NCBI GenBank assembly: GCA_004026145.2
Contig: CP034996.1
Location: 4,875,081-4,939,080 of the forward strand
DNA from: Takifugu bimaculatus
Lineage: Eukaryota; Chordata; Actinopteri; Tetraodontiformes; Tetraodontidae
Length of the DNA stretch: 64,000 nt
Reading direction: 5' to 3'
Both the position numbers and the translations under genes were made by a program. The notes beneath the pieces were generated by a model. That model did not search any database, had not been told where the DNA came from, and saw nothing but the letters and a program-made list of their open reading frames with translations. Positions 23,849-34,712 of this stretch are shown here, in pieces (position 1 is the first letter of the stretch; the number at the start of each line of letters is the position of its first letter).

Positions 23849-24290
23849 GAGAGTGTTCTCGCCGCTGACTTCCCACGCCGAGTCACTGACTTAAAAGCAC
23901 CAAAAAGCAGGTTTGAACTGCTCAGCCGTCCGTTTGAGGTTGAGGTGGAAAGCTCAGCACCAAAGCTCCAAATGGAGGTGATTGAGCTCCAATGCAGTGA
24001 TGCCCTGAAGGCAACACATGGGGCAGTGGGTGCTGCGGAGTTTGCCCGTTTCCTCCCCGACACACATCCAGGCTGCTCCAACGTTGCCTGTGTTTGGCAG
24101 CACAGACCTGCGGGAACAACTGCTTTCTTTGATGAAGCTGAACAAAACATCACACAGAAGTGGACTTCCTGCTGAACACCTTCACTCAATTGTGAGGAGT
24201 TCCTCAGCTCAGAGCCGGACCCCCAACATTGATGAACTCGTCCAAAAGATGAGACACCACCAAGTATCAGCCTCAAACAAGTGAACATTA
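23849..24290 (+). pseudogene. hAT transposase C-terminal fragment (outer element)
   Basis: Overlapping frames carry pieces of a GTF2IRD2/ZBED-like hAT transposase: FELLSRPFEVEVESSAPKLQ, then after frame changes LMKLNKTSHRSGLPAEHLHS and TPNIDELVQKMRHHQVS. The expected order is kept but at least one frameshift breaks it. The catalytic N-terminal part is missing. Confidence 0.75.
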
Positions 24291-25019
24291 AGCTGCAATA
24301 ACACATTTACAATTATTACTCAGCTCAAGTTTAAAAGTTAAAGGTAAATTTAGCCCACTTTTGCTAAATGAGGAAATGTACTGATGGTGCCTTGAATAAT
24401 ACCACTTCATTCATTTAATGTTCATGTTACGTGGATTTTTATAGAAAGCAAATTTGTCTTTTGTGCCTCTTGAAGATTAAAAATGACTGACAGAGCCATA
24501 AGAAACTATTGATTTATTTATCTGATCATATTGTAATATATTTGTTAGGTTTTCAGTTGGTTCAGTTTGGTTCACTAGACCAGGGGTCACCAACACGTTG
24601 CCCGCGGGCACCCGGTCGCCTGTCAGAACCACCTGAGTCGCCCACCGGCCTGTTCTAAAAATAGCTCAAATAGCACCACTTACCAATGAGCTGCATCTCA
24701 TTTATTTTGTTTGCTATTCTTGTTTAAATCACACTTATACATAAACTGGAAATAACAATATATTAAAAAAACTTTAAAAAATGTTTAATATGAATGAACT
24801 ATGACCTAGTATAGTTCAAAGGTCAGTATGATGCGCATGACCAAAACGTAGCGTCTACGCAGATCGCTACGACCAAACAGCCTAGCGGGCGCAGCCAAAA
24901 CGAGGAGATGACTGACCCATAAAAAGATGGCAGAAAAAAGAAAGAAGACGGATCATTTTCACCACGAGAGTTTCTTTCTCCACAAGAGAAGAACTTCTCA
25001 CACTCCTGCCCCTAAAGAC

Positions 25020-25138
25020 AACTACGAGGGGAGTTGACACATATAACGAGGGGAGTTGACATATATAACGAGGGGAGTTGACCCATATAACGAGGGGAGT
25101 CGACACATATAACGAGGGGAGTTGACATATATAACGAG
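25020..25138 (+). repeat. 22-bp tandem repeat
   Basis: About five imperfect copies of a unit like AACGAGGGGAGTTGACATAT lie directly in front of the 32-bp array, inside the hAT. Confidence 0.85.
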
Positions 25139-25920
25139 CCCACTACAGACGGTGCTCCCGCTATGAGCGGCCCACTACAGACGGGGCTCCCGCTATGAGC
25201 GGCCCACTACAGACGGTGCTCCCGCTATGAGCGGCCCACTACAGACGGGGCTCCCGCTATGAGCGGCCCACTACAGACGGGGCTCCCGCTATGAGCGGCC
25301 CACTACAGACGGGGCTCCCACTATGAGCGGCCCACTACAGACGGGGCTATGAGCGGCACACTACAGACGGGGCTCCCACTATGAGCGGCCCACTACAGAC
25401 GGGGCTATGAGCGGCCCACTACAGACGGGGCTATGAGCGGCCCACTACAGACGGGGCTCCCACTATGAGCGGCCCACTACAGACGGGGCTATGAGCGGCC
25501 CACTACAGACGGGGCTATGAGCGGCCCACTACAGACGGGGCTCCCGCTATGAGCGGCCCACTACAGACGGGGCTATGAGCGGCCCACTACAGACGGGGCT
25601 ATGAGCGGCCCACTACAGACGGGGCTCCCGCTATGAGCGGCCCACTACAGACGGGGCTCCCGCTGTGAGCGGCCCACTACAGACGGGGCTCCCGCTATGA
25701 GCGGCCCACTACAGACGGGGCTCCCGCTGTGAGCGGCCCACTACAGACGGGGCTCCCGCTGTGAGCGGCCCACTACAGACGGGGCTCCCGCTGTGAGCGG
25801 CCCACTACAGACGGGGCTCCCGCTATGAGCGGCCCACTACAGACGGGGCTCCCGCTATGAGCGGCCCACTACAGACGGGGCTCCCGCTATGAGCGGCCCA
25901 CTACAGACGGGGCTCCTGCT
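25139..25920 (+). repeat. 32-bp minisatellite (with 26-bp variants)
   Basis: Tandem copies of a unit beginning CCCACTACAGACGGGGCTCC and ending TATGAGCGG repeat every 32 bp. Some units lack CCCGCT and are 26 bp. Neighbouring units are nearly identical. There are no spacers, so it is not a CRISPR array. The same repeat recurs at 31374-32345. Confidence 0.95.
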
Positions 25921-26330
25921 TTACCTTAGTGCAGGGATTTAGTGCAAATGATGAGAATCCCTCCAATAATTTGCCAGTCTCCTCATCTGCAGTGGGCGCT
26001 CCGGTCAGAGAGTGAAAGGACAGCAGGAGAGTGCACTCAGTGGCTTTATTCAATAACAAAGGCAATCAAGTTTGGGTATCTGAGATAACAAAGAATGTAG
26101 ATTCAGGTTTACAGAATGGTTAAATTATACATTTAATGCAAACAAATCACCATCTGAACTCAAAGGAAATTACTTACATGCCGCATGGGCATCAACGCAT
26201 CGCTGGCTGCCTTCTTCAAAAGTTCATAATACAACAGACCAAGAAGAAGAAACAATGGCCGCCAAACCTATTTATAGGGCCCGAGGACCTCCCCAGCTGC
26301 CGAGGCACTGCCCGAATAAAATAAAGATTC
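25921..26330 (-). promoter_or_regulatory. LTR-like insert with TATA box and polyA signal
   Basis: This segment is absent from the paralogous hAT copy at 32346. Read on minus it has TATAAATA (26276-26269) followed about 220 bp later by AATAAA (26050-26045), the spacing of a promoter and polyA signal in an LTR. No clear terminal TG/CA or target duplication was found, so this is inference. Confidence 0.35.
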
Positions 26331-27290
26331 TGTTGGTTCTTTTGGAGGAGCTGCCAACTGAATATGGTGACCTGCTCCTACACACAGAAATCCGATGGCT
26401 CAGCAGGGGACGGATTCTGCTTCCTTTTTTGTCCCTTTTGAGTGAAATAAAAGAGTTCATGCAGTCCAGAGGGGAAGACACCGCGCTGCTGGAGGACACT
26501 GGCTGGACACTGGACCTTGCATTTTTAACGGACATTACTGGGAAACGGAACAGTTTGAACTGGGAGCTGCAAGGCAAAGGTGAGACTGTTGCTGATAGGA
26601 TCAGTGCTGTAAATGCATCTAAAGCCAAGATGAACATTTTCTCTGTGCATCTACAGACAAAAGGTGCTGCACTTCCCCTCTGTGCAGATGGTGCTGAGAG
26701 ACAACGCTCCTGCATGTGAGGCTTTGGACTAAAGCGCAGAAAAGTGCTCTCAGCTCATAAAAAGACTTGGGCAAGAGTTTGAGAACAGGTTTTGGGACCT
26801 GGATCAGCTTGAGCCATGTGTGTCCTTCATTTCTAACCCTTTCATGAACGTGGACATATCATGCATTGCTCAGCAGTTCAGTGCAACCTTCAGCCTGGAT
26901 GCTGCACAGATGCAAATTGAAATTGGAACATTGTGAAATGAGCTGCAGCTCAAAGCCTCTCAGGCTGCACCAAACTTTTGGTGCCTTGTTGACACAGAAA
27001 AGTACAGTGGTGCATGTACAGCAGCTATGGAGGTTGCAAGCCTTTTTGGTTCGACCTCTCTTTGTGAATCAGCCTTTTCTGACATGAACTTCATCAAGAA
27101 CCAACACAGAAGACGCCTCCCTGATGCACATCTGCCAGACTCACTCAGAGCTGCACTGTCAAGTTCCCCACCAGAGGACAACACACTGGTAACCGCAGCA
27201 ACGCCAGGCTTCCCCCCAACGGACAAAGAAACGGACACCAGATTTGGTGTCTCCTTCAGAATTTGTTACATGTGTTTGTAAAATGTAACA
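26331..27290 (+). pseudogene. hAT transposase, inactivated (copy 1)
   Basis: The frames match the GTF2IRD2-like hAT transposase. They include LLLHTEIRWLSRGRILLPFL and FLTDITGKRNSLNWELQGKG, then the hAT dimerisation segment LFGSTSLCESAFSDMNFIKN. A one-base loss after HLQTK shifts the frame. TAA follows GCTTTGGAC and TGA follows ACATTG. It cannot make a full transposase. The same lesions occur in the copy at 57447. Confidence 0.85.
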
Positions 27291-27945
27291 ATTGTTTATG
27301 TTAAAATGTTCATGTGAAAAAATCTGCAGACTTAAGTATGAAGTTCAAAACGTAATCAGATTTATTTTTAAATCTGAAAGTTTATTTTTGTATTTTACAT
27401 AATTTATTATTTGTACAAACGTGGTGCAAAGTAATTCATGATTTGTTAAAAAATGTCAGTGGCTGGTAAAAATAGGACATTGTGATTTCCTAGGACTGTT
27501 GGAGAAGTGATCATTTTAAAATGGTTTGAACATTTATTTCAATTTGAAAAACACTTGCACTAAGACAAAATATAGAAATAAAGTGTTGCATATTGATATT
27601 TATCTGTTCCCGATCTTGTTAAATCATTGTTGATATTGATTGTGAGAAATCATTAACATGATCAGTGTCTTTGCAGAGATGAATATCATTAACTATTAAT
27701 AATGACATTTAGTTAAAGGTAAATTGAGCAAATTGGCTATTTCAGAAGTGTGTATCAAACTGGTGGCCCTTCACATGATTCAGTACCCAGGAAGTAGCTT
27801 TCCGTCTCAGAAAGGTTGGTGACCCCTGCACTAGACTACATGCAGTCATTTTAAAATGTTTCAATGAACATTCGATCAGTCTGGCCCTCGGCTTGGAGCT
27901 ACATTTTTTATTTGGCCCTCCGTCCATTTGACGTTGACACCCCTG

Positions 27946-29753
27946 ATTTAAATGAATCAGGATGTTTCCATCAGTGGTTAAAAATCCGATGAATGTGATC
28001 ATCAAAATGCACAAATTCTGTCTTAAATCAGTATCAGCCGTCTTTGTTCATTTAAATATATGGAGCAGTGATCCAGGATTAAACGTTGCTGTGTCCAAGA
28101 TTACTGACTGATCCATGATGTGTAACAGATTTCTATTATATCGATTAACCTGAATGTTTGCATTGAAATTGGACAGAAATCTGCAGAATGTAAACTGTAT
28201 AAAAGTTCACTTTGACAGAAACAGTTGCAGTCTCATTATGGGCTGTAACTGTAGGAGCTCCATCTTATGTCATTAGAATCTACATGATTCAGTTTATTCA
28301 TGCTTTTAGTGCTCTTTTGACTGAATTTTACCAGGTAAAAATGTACCTTTTCTGCCCCCAATACAAGAGTTCCTCTGTGTTCTAAGAGTTTAAAGAAATG
28401 CATTTAAAAAACCAGATTTCCTCCAAAAGCCTGGTTTGACCAGCAAGTCTGGCTCATTTACAGTTATTGATGAGCTCTTTTTCTGTGATATCTGCCATTT
28501 AAGTCCTAAAAAGCTATTTAAGGGTCGTTTTCCTTCCACTTCTCAATCACCGACGTGTCCAGCTTCACAGGACCTGCCCAAAGGTTCCCGTTTCTGTCAT
28601 CCTCGCAAAAACTAAAAGGACATAAAATATAAATATAAAGACTCATCAACTTTATTTATACCCAATCATTACATAAACTTCCTCATGCAAATATTTACAC
28701 TGTATGATATTAAACTATTAGCATTACACAAATGTAATTTAACTTATGCCAAAATGTACATGTAAAAATGTTTTGATCCTCAGTCACATAACACAAAGCA
28801 GATAAACACATAAGGAAACACAGTAAAGTTTCAAATTTAAAAAAAATATCAAATCTAAAATATATTCACAAAAATAAGCATAAAAATTAAATTGAGAATC
28901 TGTGACTGTGTACTTTGCAATCCCTTTCTTATTCTAAGATTATTCTTTTTCTTATTTTAATTATTCCGTTTTTAGAATAGTTTATGGTTGAAGCCAGAAC
29001 CTCTGAACGGAGGCAAAGCTTGACATGCGGAAAATGGGTGAGCTTCTTAATCACAGAAGAGGAATTTTAAAGTCTTGTTTAATGTGAAGAGGGATAAATA
29101 ATTAAACTATTAGACTATTTCAGACACTTTCAGCCTCAGCTGTATCGTTTATTTATTTATTTCTATTATTATTTTTACAAAAAGCATCTTTACTCTTTGG
29201 CCCCATCTACTCTCTGTTGTGTGTCTAATTTGATCCAGCTGGTTGTGTTAGCTTTACCTGTGCAGAGGTTCCCGCTAAAATCAGGAACAAACTCCACTTG
29301 TTTATTCTCACAGTCTGCTGATAAAATCTATTCTTGTTCTCCTAAAGCTGCAGAAAGCAGCAGTGGGCCTGACTTCATGCTGCACCTACAAACCTGAGAA
29401 TGGAGCCGAGCTTTATTGCTAAACAGGATTTGGGGTTTTTGTCCGTGCTAAATGGAAAGTGTTTGTCCTTTGGTGGTCCAACAGGACAACGATTTGGATG
29501 GATGAATGATTTGACGTTGTTGATAATGTTTTTATTATCAATACCGCTGAAAATGGAAGCGGAGATGTTTCAGAGCACCAGAGTTCAGAAAGAGTTTCTA
29601 ATCAAACACCGCCTTTATCTTTCAAAATATGCTTTCAACCCCTTTAACATGATCAAATGGTCATAACAATGAACAAGTATCACTTGTCCTGTTATTTATA
29701 CTTGATTTCGTTATGTTTAATTCATTTCCGTGTGTGTACAACCACCTCCTCAG
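27946..29753. other. Left half of chrnd-side segment P2, noncoding here
   Basis: From about 28008 this matches 34720-41622 apart from large differences: it lacks the LASP-like exon region (35336-35800) and the Ty3/gypsy element. At about 29070 it shows the uninterrupted gypsy target (TTTAATGTGAAGAGG). No upstream chrnd exons were recognised. Confidence 0.6.
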
Positions 29754-30798
29754 CAACGATGCCCAATTCAACGTGGCCTACTACTGCAACGTTCTGGTGG
29801 ATTCAACAGGTCTCTGCTACTGGTTACCACCCGCCATCTTCAGATCGTCCTGCTCCATCAGCGTCAAATATTTCCCCTTTGACTGGCAGGACTGCACGCT
29901 CAAATTCACGTATGCACGGGCAGGGTTTTTCATTGTTGTTTGAAACGCAGACGAACTCTGACAGGATGGTTTAAACTGAGCTGAGTCAAGATTTTATAGA
30001 CTCTAAACACATATGAGAGGAGAAAAAGGTGCAAAAATAAAATGCATGGTGCAGCTAAACTCTCCCAGTAGGAAAACAGGCTTTTTAAATTCTGAACTGC
30101 ATTTCCCATGTTGCCGCAGACAGTCAGTGCAGAGTCACAGAACGTATTGAAGCCAGCGTCAGGCAGATTAACAGTATGGGACCTTTTCAGAATCACAACT
30201 ACATGAACTGAGTTAACCTTCAACAGCACCCAAAGAATCAGACATTATAGCTGAATATCACGTCAGCACGGGACAACACAGCTAATAAAGCAGCAAACAT
30301 CGGTAGTGGGCGGAGCTGAGGGGCCGCCATTAATGGAGAAACATTAATTAGCTCCCCAACAGATTTTTGAATATATTTTAAAAAGGATAATAAAAATGTC
30401 TGTGTGTGTGTGTGTAGGTGGTGAGAAGATGACACTGTCCATCTTGGTGCTGCTCGCTCAGTCTGTCTTCCTACTCTTGATCTCTCAAAGGCTCCAGAAA
30501 CATCCACGTCCGTTCCTCTTATTGTGAAGTAGGTAAACGCACCATTTACTCCACATCACTTTAACTCTGAATCAGATATATTCTGCTTCTCCAAACTATA
30601 TATACATTAGGGCTGCAGAACCAGGTGACAACCGGCTGAGATTTAAAAAATGGAAAACATCTGAGTGTGTTTGTGTGTTGAAGATATTTGATGTTCATCA
30701 TGGTGGTGGTGACGGTGGTGGTGCTGAACTGTGTGGTCGTCCTCAACCTCCACTTCAGGACGCCGAGCACGCACGTCATGTCTGAGTGGACCAAACAG
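29754..30798 (+). pseudogene. chrnd: chrnd pseudogene P2: three middle exons
   Basis: Exon 29754-29909 encodes the Cys-loop (FRSSCSISVKYFPFDWQDC, 13 residues between cysteines). Exon 30418-30528 encodes M2 and the start of M3 (LSILVLLAQSVFLLLISQRL) and has a one-base loss after QRL. Exon 30684-30798 encodes the rest of M3 and LNLHFRTPSTHV. The two exons expected between the first and second are deleted: relative to P3, 524 bp are missing with a TGCC junction. No 3' exons follow; a retroviral LTR and minisatellite come instead. Confidence 0.85.
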
Positions 30799-30835
30799 GT
30801 AAGACACACACATCCTGTTGTCCCTTTGTTGAACA

Positions 30836-31115
30836 GATGAACATCAGGATATATGAACATGTGACTGAATAACATATGAAACAGGATATATGAACCTGTG
30901 ACTTAATAACATATGAAAGAGGATATATGAACATATGACTTAATAACTTATGAAAGAGGATATATGAACATGTGACTTAATAACATATGAAAGAGGATAT
31001 ATGAACATGTGACTTAATAACTTATGAAAGAGGATATATGAACATATGATTTAATAACATATGAAAAAGGATATATGAACATATGACTTAATAACGTATG
31101 AAAGAGGATATATGA
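30836..31115 (+). repeat. 37-bp AT-rich minisatellite (short array)
   Basis: About seven copies of a unit like ATATGAAAGAGGATATATGA plus ACATGTGACTTAATAAC. It sits in the chrnd intron after the M3 exon and is much longer in P3. Confidence 0.9.
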
Positions 31116-31323
31116 TGTGACGGCCCACTAGGTGGCCTAACGTCTGGGTTTAAGTCCCGTTGTTAAAGCCTCGTTGGGATTACCCTCGTTGGATTCTGAT
31201 TATACCCTGTTGCACCCTACTGCTTTCACCGTTACTATTGACTGTTCACTTTACTTTTCAATAAATCCCTTTTTGTTAAAAGTGCTTGGTCTCCCCGTCA
31301 TTCGGAGCCAAGTGGTCATGACA
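31116..31323 (+). mobile_element. Retrovirus-like LTR, internally deleted
   Basis: It starts TGTGACGGCCC and ends CATGACA, matching both ends of the solo LTR at 44040-44495, but about 250 bp inside are missing. It contains the polyA signal AATAAA near 31260. A primer-binding site follows, so this is the 5' LTR of a proviral remnant. It is described only; no viral genes follow. Confidence 0.8.
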
Positions 31324-31325
31324 TA

Positions 31326-31343
31326 TGGGGGCTCGTCCGGGAT
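31326..31343 (+). promoter_or_regulatory. Retroviral primer-binding site, tRNA-Pro type
   Basis: The 18 bases TGGGGGCTCGTCCGGGAT, two bases after the LTR end, are the classic tRNA-Pro-primed binding site of gammaretrovirus-like elements. The leader is cut by the 32-bp minisatellite about 30 bp later. Confidence 0.8.
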
Positions 31344-31373
31344 TCTGAACTTGTCTGCGGAGTGGTGAGTAAC

Positions 31374-32345
31374 TGCCGCACTACAGACGGGGCTCCCGCC
31401 GCGAGCGGCCGACTACAGACGGGGCTCCCGCCACGAGCGGCCCACTACAGACGGGGCTCCCGCCGTGAGCGGCCCGCTACAGACGGGGCTCCCGCCGTGA
31501 GCGGCCCGCTACAGACGGGGCTCCCGCCAGGAGCGGCCGAGTACAGACGGGGCTCCCGCCAGGAGCGGCCGACTACAGACGGGGCTCCCGCTATGAGCGG
31601 CCGACTACAGACGGGGCTCCCGCTGTGAGCGGCCCACGACAGACGGGGCTCCCGCTGTGAGCGGCCCACTACAGACGGGGCTCCCGCTATGAGCGGCCCA
31701 CTACAGACGGGGCTCCCGCTATGAGCGGCCGACTACAGACGGGGCTCCCGCTATGAGCGGCCCACGACAGACGGGGCTCCCGCTGTGAGCGGCCCACTAC
31801 AGACGGGGCTCCCGCTATGAGCGGCCCACGACAGACGGGGCTCCCGCTATGAGCGGCCCACTACAGACGGGGCTCCCGCTATGAGCGGCCCACGACAGAC
31901 GGGGCTCCCGCTATGAGTGGCCCACTACAGACGGGGCTCCCGCAGTGAGCGGCCCACTACAGACGGGGCTCCCGCAGTGAGCGGCCCACTACAGACGGGG
32001 CTCCCGCCATGAGGGGGGCTCCCCGCTATGAGCGGCCCACTACAGACGGGGCTCCCGCCATGAGCGGCCGGCTACAGACGGGGCTCCCGCAGTGAGCGTC
32101 CCACTACAGACGGGGCTCCCGCCATGAGCGGCCCACTACAGACGGGGCTCCCGCAGTGAGCGTCCCACTACAGACGGGGCTCCCGCCATGAGCGGCCGGC
32201 TACAGACGGGGCTCCCGCTATGAGCGGCCCACTACAGACGGGGCTCCCGCCATGAGCGGCCCACTACAGACGGGGCTCCCGCAGTGAGCGGCCCACTACA
32301 GACGGGGCTCCCGCTGTGAGCGGCCCACTACAGACGGGGCTCCTG
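31374..32345 (+). repeat. 32-bp minisatellite, second array
   Basis: This has the same 32-bp unit as 25139-25920, with more varied third blocks (GCCGTGAGCGG, GCAGTGAGCGG, GCCATGAGCGG). On its left it abuts the retroviral leader and on its right the hAT transposase, so it bridges two unrelated elements. Confidence 0.95.
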
Positions 32346-32613
32346 CTGTCTGTAGGCCTCATGTGCCAGAGTGATGGGCTTTGAGCACGTGATGACTCCT
32401 GTGGTGAAGATCATCAACAGCATCCGCTCCAGAGCCAAACAGCTCAGAACATTCAAGGTTCTGTTGGAGGAGCTGCCAACTGAATCTGGTGACCTGCTCC
32501 TACACACAGAAATCCGATGGCTCAGCAGGGGACGGATTCTGCTTCCTTTTTTGTCCCTTTTGAGTGAAATAAAAGAGTTCATGCAGTCCAGAGGGGAAGA
32601 CGCCGCACTGCTG

Positions 32614-32614
<1 letters not shown>

Positions 32615-32671
<57 letters not shown>

Positions 32672-34467
32672 GTACTTTATTGTCCATCAGGGAAATTAGC
32701 ATCTCCAAAAAAACGTACAGCACTGTACAAAATTACCCACCACCATTACACACCATTAAACCTATTAAAGATAATAAAAATAGAATAAAATAAGAAATAA
32801 AATAGAATAAATTAAAAATAGAATTTAAATATAAAATATAAAACTATAAAAATGTAAATAAATGAATAGATGGATGAATGAGCTGAATGAATGGATGTCC
32901 CAGTATTATGTTATTGCAGTGTTGTTCCAGTCCTTCTGTTGGCCCTCCTCCCCCCCTGTGAGGAGCTGAACAGTCTGATGGCTCGGGGGATGAATGAGTT
33001 CCCCAGTCTGTTGGTCCTGAACTTGGGGAGGCGCAGCCTCTGGCTGATCAGGCTTCTCTGGCTGTGGACGACAGTGTGCAGAGGGTGGCGGACATTGTCC
33101 ATGATGCTCCGCAGCTTGTCAATAGTTCTCCTCTCTGCCACTGTCGCCAGAGATTTCAGCTTCATCCCCTCCACCGAGCTGGCCCGCCTGATCAGCTTCT
33201 CCAGCCTGGAGAGGTCCGCTTTTGTCACACTCCCCCCCCAGCACACCACAGCGTAGGACAGGACGCTGGCGACCACAGACTGGTAGAACATCCAGAGGAG
33301 TTTCCTGCAGATGTTGAAGGATCTGAGTCTCCTCAGGAAGTACATCCTGCTCTGGGTCTTCTTGTACAGCTGCCTCGTGTTGCTTGTCCAGTCCAGCCTG
33401 TTGTCCAGCCACAGCCCAAGATATCTGTAGGTCTGCACGCCCTCCACCTCCTCCGTTCCTATCTGAACTGGTCTAGGTCTCGGTCGGTCCCTCCCAAAGT
33501 CAATGACCAGTTCTTTAGTTTTGGAGGTGTTGAGCTGCAGGCCGTTGTTGTGGCACCAGGCAACAAAGTCCCTCACCAGGCACCGGTACTCCTCCTCTTC
33601 GTCGTCTCTGATACATCCAACGATGGCTGTGTCATCTGTGAACTTCTGGATATGACACATTTCGGAGTTGTAACAGAAGTCCGAGGTGTACAGAGTGAAG
33701 AGGATGGGGGACAGCACAGTCCCCTGTGGAGCCCCGATGCTGCTGACCACAGTGTCAGACATGATGTCCTTCATCCTGACGAACTGCGGCCTGTCGGTGA
33801 GGTAGCTGGAGATCCAAGCAACCAGGCAGGGGTCCACTCGCATCTGTAGAAGCTTGTCCTGTAGGACAAGGGGCTGGATCGTGTTGAAGGCACTCGAGAA
33901 ATCCAAAAAGAGGATTCTCGCTGTGCCACTCCCCTTGTCCAGATGCGAGTGGACTCGGTGCAGCAGGTAGATGATGGCGTCCTCTACACCGACCTTGTCC
34001 CGGTAGGCGAACTGTAAGGAGTCCTCAGCGTGCTGCACCTGGGGCCTGAGGAGGTTGAGGAAGAGCCGCTCCAGAGTCTTCATCAGATGTGAGGTGAGTG
34101 CCACCGGCCGGAAGTCGTTCAGCTCACTCGGTCTGTTCTTCTTGGGGACTGGAATGATGCAGGACGTCTTCCATAAGGTGGGCACTTTCCCCAGCTCCAG
34201 GCTGAGGTTGAAGACCCGTTGTAGCGGCTCCCCGAGTTCAGCAGCGCAGGTCTTGAGGAGCCGGGGACAGACTCTATCCGGTCCAGCTGCTTTTCGGGGC
34301 CGGAGCTTCCTCAGTTCTCCCCTCACCTGGTCAGCCGTGAAGCAGGGAGGATGTGGGGATGGTGAGAGCAGGGGGACGGGGGTGGTAGAGGGTGGAAGGG
34401 TGGGAGGAGGGAGGTCAGTAGAGGGAGGGGAGGTGGAGGAGGGAGGAGGGGAGGAGGGGTTGGGGGA
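32615..34467 (-). mobile_element. 5'-truncated CR1/L2-like LINE inserted in hAT
   Basis: On minus it contains a reverse transcriptase and ends, at its 3' side (left), in a (TTGA)n run of about 50 bp at 32615-32670. Such short-repeat tails are typical of CR1/L2/Rex1 clade elements. The hAT sequence is interrupted exactly between CTGCTGG and AGGACACTG. Confidence 0.85.
32911..34467 (-). pseudogene. LINE reverse transcriptase (ORF2 C-terminal part)
   Basis: The open frame carries LRKLRPRKAAGPDRVCPRLL, then DFRPVALTSHLMKTLERL, LFLDFSSAFNTIQPL, the motif APQGTVLSPILFTLY, the catalytic variant FTDDTAIVG, and YLGLWLDNRLDW. The endonuclease domain is missing through 5' truncation, and there is no native start. 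The frame runs on into antisense hAT sequence (to 34623), which is not part of the gene. The downstream end looks intact. Confidence 0.85.
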
Positions 34468-34712
34468 AGGACACTGACTGGACACTTGACCGTGCATTTT
34501 TAATGTTTTACTGGGAAACGGAACAGTTTGAACTGGGAGCTGCAAGGCAAAGGTGAGACTGTTGCTGATAGGATCAGTGCTGTAAATGCATTTAAAGCCA
34601 AGATGAACATTTTCTCTGTGCATTTACAGACAAAAGGTGCTGCACTTCCCCTCTGTGCAGATGGTGCTGAAAGACAACGCTTCTGCATGTGAGGCTTTGG
34701 ACTAAAGCGCAA

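Larger units (their letters stand above)
24581..27828 (+). mobile_element. Complete hAT (Charlie-like) element with TIRs and 8-bp TSD
   Basis: The element starts CAGGGGTCACCAAC and ends with its inverse GTTGGTGACCCCTG. It is flanked on both sides by the 8-bp duplication CACTAGAC (24573-24580 and 27829-27836), the hAT hallmark. It contains two tandem arrays, an LTR-like insert and a broken transposase. It is nonautonomous now. Confidence 0.92.
23849..27945 (+). mobile_element. Older hAT element, 5'-truncated, interrupted by a younger hAT
   Basis: The transposase 3' fragment at 23849-24290 is followed by AT-rich sequence to 24580, then a complete hAT, then the rest of the older copy from 27837. 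It ends at 27945 with GTTGACACCCCTG. Read on minus this gives CAGGGGTGTCAACG, the usual end of Charlie-type hAT elements. The nesting gives the relative age of the two insertions. Confidence 0.75.
32346..34712 (+). pseudogene. hAT transposase fragment (copy 2), split by a LINE
   Basis: Two pieces, 32346-32614 and 34468-34712, together match the middle of copy 1. The first has MGFEHVMTPVVKIINSIRSR and EIRWLSRGRILLPFL. The second has NSLNWELQGKG on plus and the same AAAAGG one-base loss. The element is cut at 34712, where the chrnd-side segment resumes. Confidence 0.8.

Noticed and set aside
25139..25920. CRISPR-like regular repeat array
   Set aside because: Units are directly adjacent with no variable spacers, and the host is a vertebrate. 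It is a minisatellite.
26640..26670. Programmed frameshift in the hAT transposase at the A-run
   Set aside because: Additional stop codons downstream in the same copies show ordinary decay; hAT transposases are not known to need frameshifting.
33064..33849. Long plus-strand frame of 261 codons
   Set aside because: It is antisense to the LINE reverse transcriptase and is explained by codon bias of the real frame.
34055..34477. Glycine/glutamate-rich plus frame
   Set aside because: It is the complement of the LINE proline-rich segment and low-complexity sequence.
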